Source: Clostridiales bacterium (lineage in GTDB: Bacteria; Bacillota; Clostridia; Lachnospirales; WQUN01). Taken from it: a stretch of DNA of 6,021 bases. Positions 5,095-6,021 of this stretch are shown piece by piece. How positions within the stretch are numbered: position 1 is the first letter of the stretch; each line of letters opens with the position of its first letter. Made by a program: the position numbers and the translations under genes. The DNA is taken from contig JAIRVD010000276.1 in NCBI GenBank assembly GCA_031254075.1, positions 1 through 6,021 of the forward strand, read 5' to 3'. The notes beneath the pieces are model-generated. The model saw only the letters and a program-made list of their open reading frames with translations. It was not told the DNA's origin and did not search any database.

Positions 5095-6021
5095 AACTTA
5101 CGATTGTGACGCCGTCCTCGCCCTCGCCGTATTTTCCGAGACGGTATTCTTTTACGTTCGGTTGGCGTTTCAGCATGTTGTGGATTGCGTTGCGCAATGC
5201 GCCGGTTCCTTTGCCGTGGATTAGCGTGACGGTTGCCAGGCTTGCGAGAAAGGCTTCGTCGAGGTAGCGTTCGGATTGGTTTACGGCTTCTTCGGGCATT
5301 AGACCGCGCAGGTCGATTTCGGGAGAGATATGCATTGAGGCAGGTTTTTTATCCTGTCTTTTTTTTATGAACGCCGCGGCTTTTTGCGCCGCATCTTCTT
5401 CGTCGGGCGAAATGTCGGAGATATGGACTTTGATTTTCATTATTCCGGCTTGAATTTGCACCTCGCCGCTTGAGTCGGGCAGGTTTAAAATCGTGCCGCT
5501 TTGGTTCATGGAATGAATATGAACGCGGTCACCGCGCCGCAGGTTTTCGGGCGGTTTGCGCTTGGGCTTTTCGGAAACGGGTGCGACGGTTTCTTCCAAT
5601 GAAGACAATCCCTCACGTGCAAGGCGGCGGGCTTCTTCGATGCTCGCGTTGTCGAGTTCCTTGCGAACTTGCGTGATAATTGTCTCAGCTTCTTTTTTTG
5701 CGTCGCGAATCACCTGCAGCGCGTCTTCGCGTGCGGATTGCAGAATTCTTTCTTTTTGCGTGCGAAGTTTTTCTTCCAAGCGCGCGGCGTCTTCGCGTAA
5801 TTTTTCCGCTTCGCGGCGGAACACGGCGGCGCGGTCTTGCTCAATTAAAACCTGCTTTTTGCTTGCCTCAAGGTCGGAGATTACGTCCTCGAACTTTATA
5901 TCCTTTTGCGAAAGCAACGCGCGCGCTTCGTCAATTATGTTTTCGGAAAGCCCGAGGCGTTTCGCGATTGCGAACGCGTTTGATTTTCCGGGGATTCCGA
6001 TAAGCAAACGATAAGTCGGGC
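5087..6021 (-). CDS. mutS2: Endonuclease MutS2 (RqcU), C-terminal part
   Basis: The frame continues to the right edge, so the gene is 5'-partial; 310 residues are present of a protein that is usually near 780. The visible part starts after the ATPase core with TYRLLIGIPGKSNAF, a MutS2 signature. It continues through a long charged coiled coil (about 45-150), a KOW-like beta segment beginning RRGDRVHIHS (about 161-204), and a C-terminal Smr domain (about 235-310). The Smr motifs are IDLRG (5303-5317), HGKGTGALR (from 5218 down) and GEGEDGVTIV near the end. MutS2 proteins have been linked to suppression of recombination and, in Bacillus, to sensing collided ribosomes. The Smr domain is the nuclease-like part and looks intact. 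An apparent TTG start at 6005-6007 is an internal Leu, not a real start. The stop (TAG on -, 5087-5089) lies inside the end of truA, so the two genes converge with an 8-base overlap and no terminator between them. Confidence 0.95.
   Translation of the reverse strand, partial: PTYRLLIGIPGKSNAFAIAKRLGLSENIIDEARALLSQKDIKFEDVISDLEASKKQVLIEQDRAAVFRREAEKLREDAARLEEKLRTQKERILQSAREDALQVIRDAKKEAETIITQVRKELDNASIEEARRLAREGLSSLEETVAPVSEKPKRKPPENLRRGDRVHIHSMNQSGTILNLPDSSGEVQIQAGIMKIKVHISDISPDEEDAAQKAAAFIKKRQDKKPASMHISPEIDLRGLMPEEAVNQSERYLDEAFLASLATVTLIHGKGTGALRNAIHNMLKRQPNVKEYRLGKYGEGEDGVTIVSFK

Noticed and set aside
6005..6007. TTG as a start codon for the mutS2 fragment
   Set aside because: The frame continues upstream to the window edge with TYRLL, the normal MutS2 sequence, so this codon is an internal Leu.
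5556..6014. Ser/Arg-rich open frame on + opposite mutS2
   Set aside because: Its composition mirrors the charged coiled coil on the other strand and it has no family resemblance; it is a shadow.
1..6021. CRISPR arrays, tRNA or rRNA genes, insertion sequences, toxin-antitoxin pairs
   Set aside because: I saw no repeated spacer pattern, cloverleaf, transposase or terminal inverted repeats, or small paired genes anywhere in the window.

Overview
The window looks like chromosomal DNA from a Gram-positive, Bacillota/Clostridia-like bacterium. The evidence is a MutS2-type protein, an ECF-type riboflavin S-component behind an FMN riboswitch, strong GGAGG ribosome binding sites, a lipoprotein signal peptide with a Cys lipobox, and compact intergenic regions with intrinsic terminators. 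The lineage is an inference; no rRNA or taxonomic marker is present. Most genes are housekeeping or ordinary metabolism. I do not see an undescribed multi-gene system.

Layout. (1) Bases 1-223 (+) hold the interior of a D12-class DNA adenine methylase-like gene that loses its homology near base 140. (2) Bases 96-899 (-) hold a lipoprotein of the 5'-nucleotidase/metallophosphoesterase family, cut off inside its catalytic domain at the same place. The two broken genes meet tail to tail at a breakpoint near 128-140, the most unusual structure here. (3) 900-1011 carries the lipoprotein's promoter, overlapping the intrinsic terminator of the next gene. (4) 1012-2535 (-) is a complete FGGY-family sugar kinase. 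(5) 2630-3529 (+), divergent from the kinase, is a receiver-GGDEF diguanylate cyclase. Its cyclase motifs are intact, but its receiver has Arg where the phosphoacceptor Asp should be. (6) A bidirectional terminator at 3528-3561 separates it from (7) ribU (3565-4170, -), which lies behind an FMN riboswitch (4184-4316). (8) truA (4354-5094, +) is divergent from ribU, with a GTG start inside the likely ribU promoter. (9) mutS2 (5087-6021, -) overlaps the end of truA by 8 bases tail to tail and runs off the right edge.

Functional links. The genes are mostly single transcription units on alternating strands, so no shared pathway can be read from operon structure. The clearest regulatory unit is the FMN riboswitch plus ribU, a feedback loop in which intracellular FMN lowers riboflavin uptake. 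The riboswitch sits directly on the ribU ribosome binding site, so control is most likely at translation initiation. The sugar kinase has no isomerase, epimerase or transporter beside it, so its substrate stays open.
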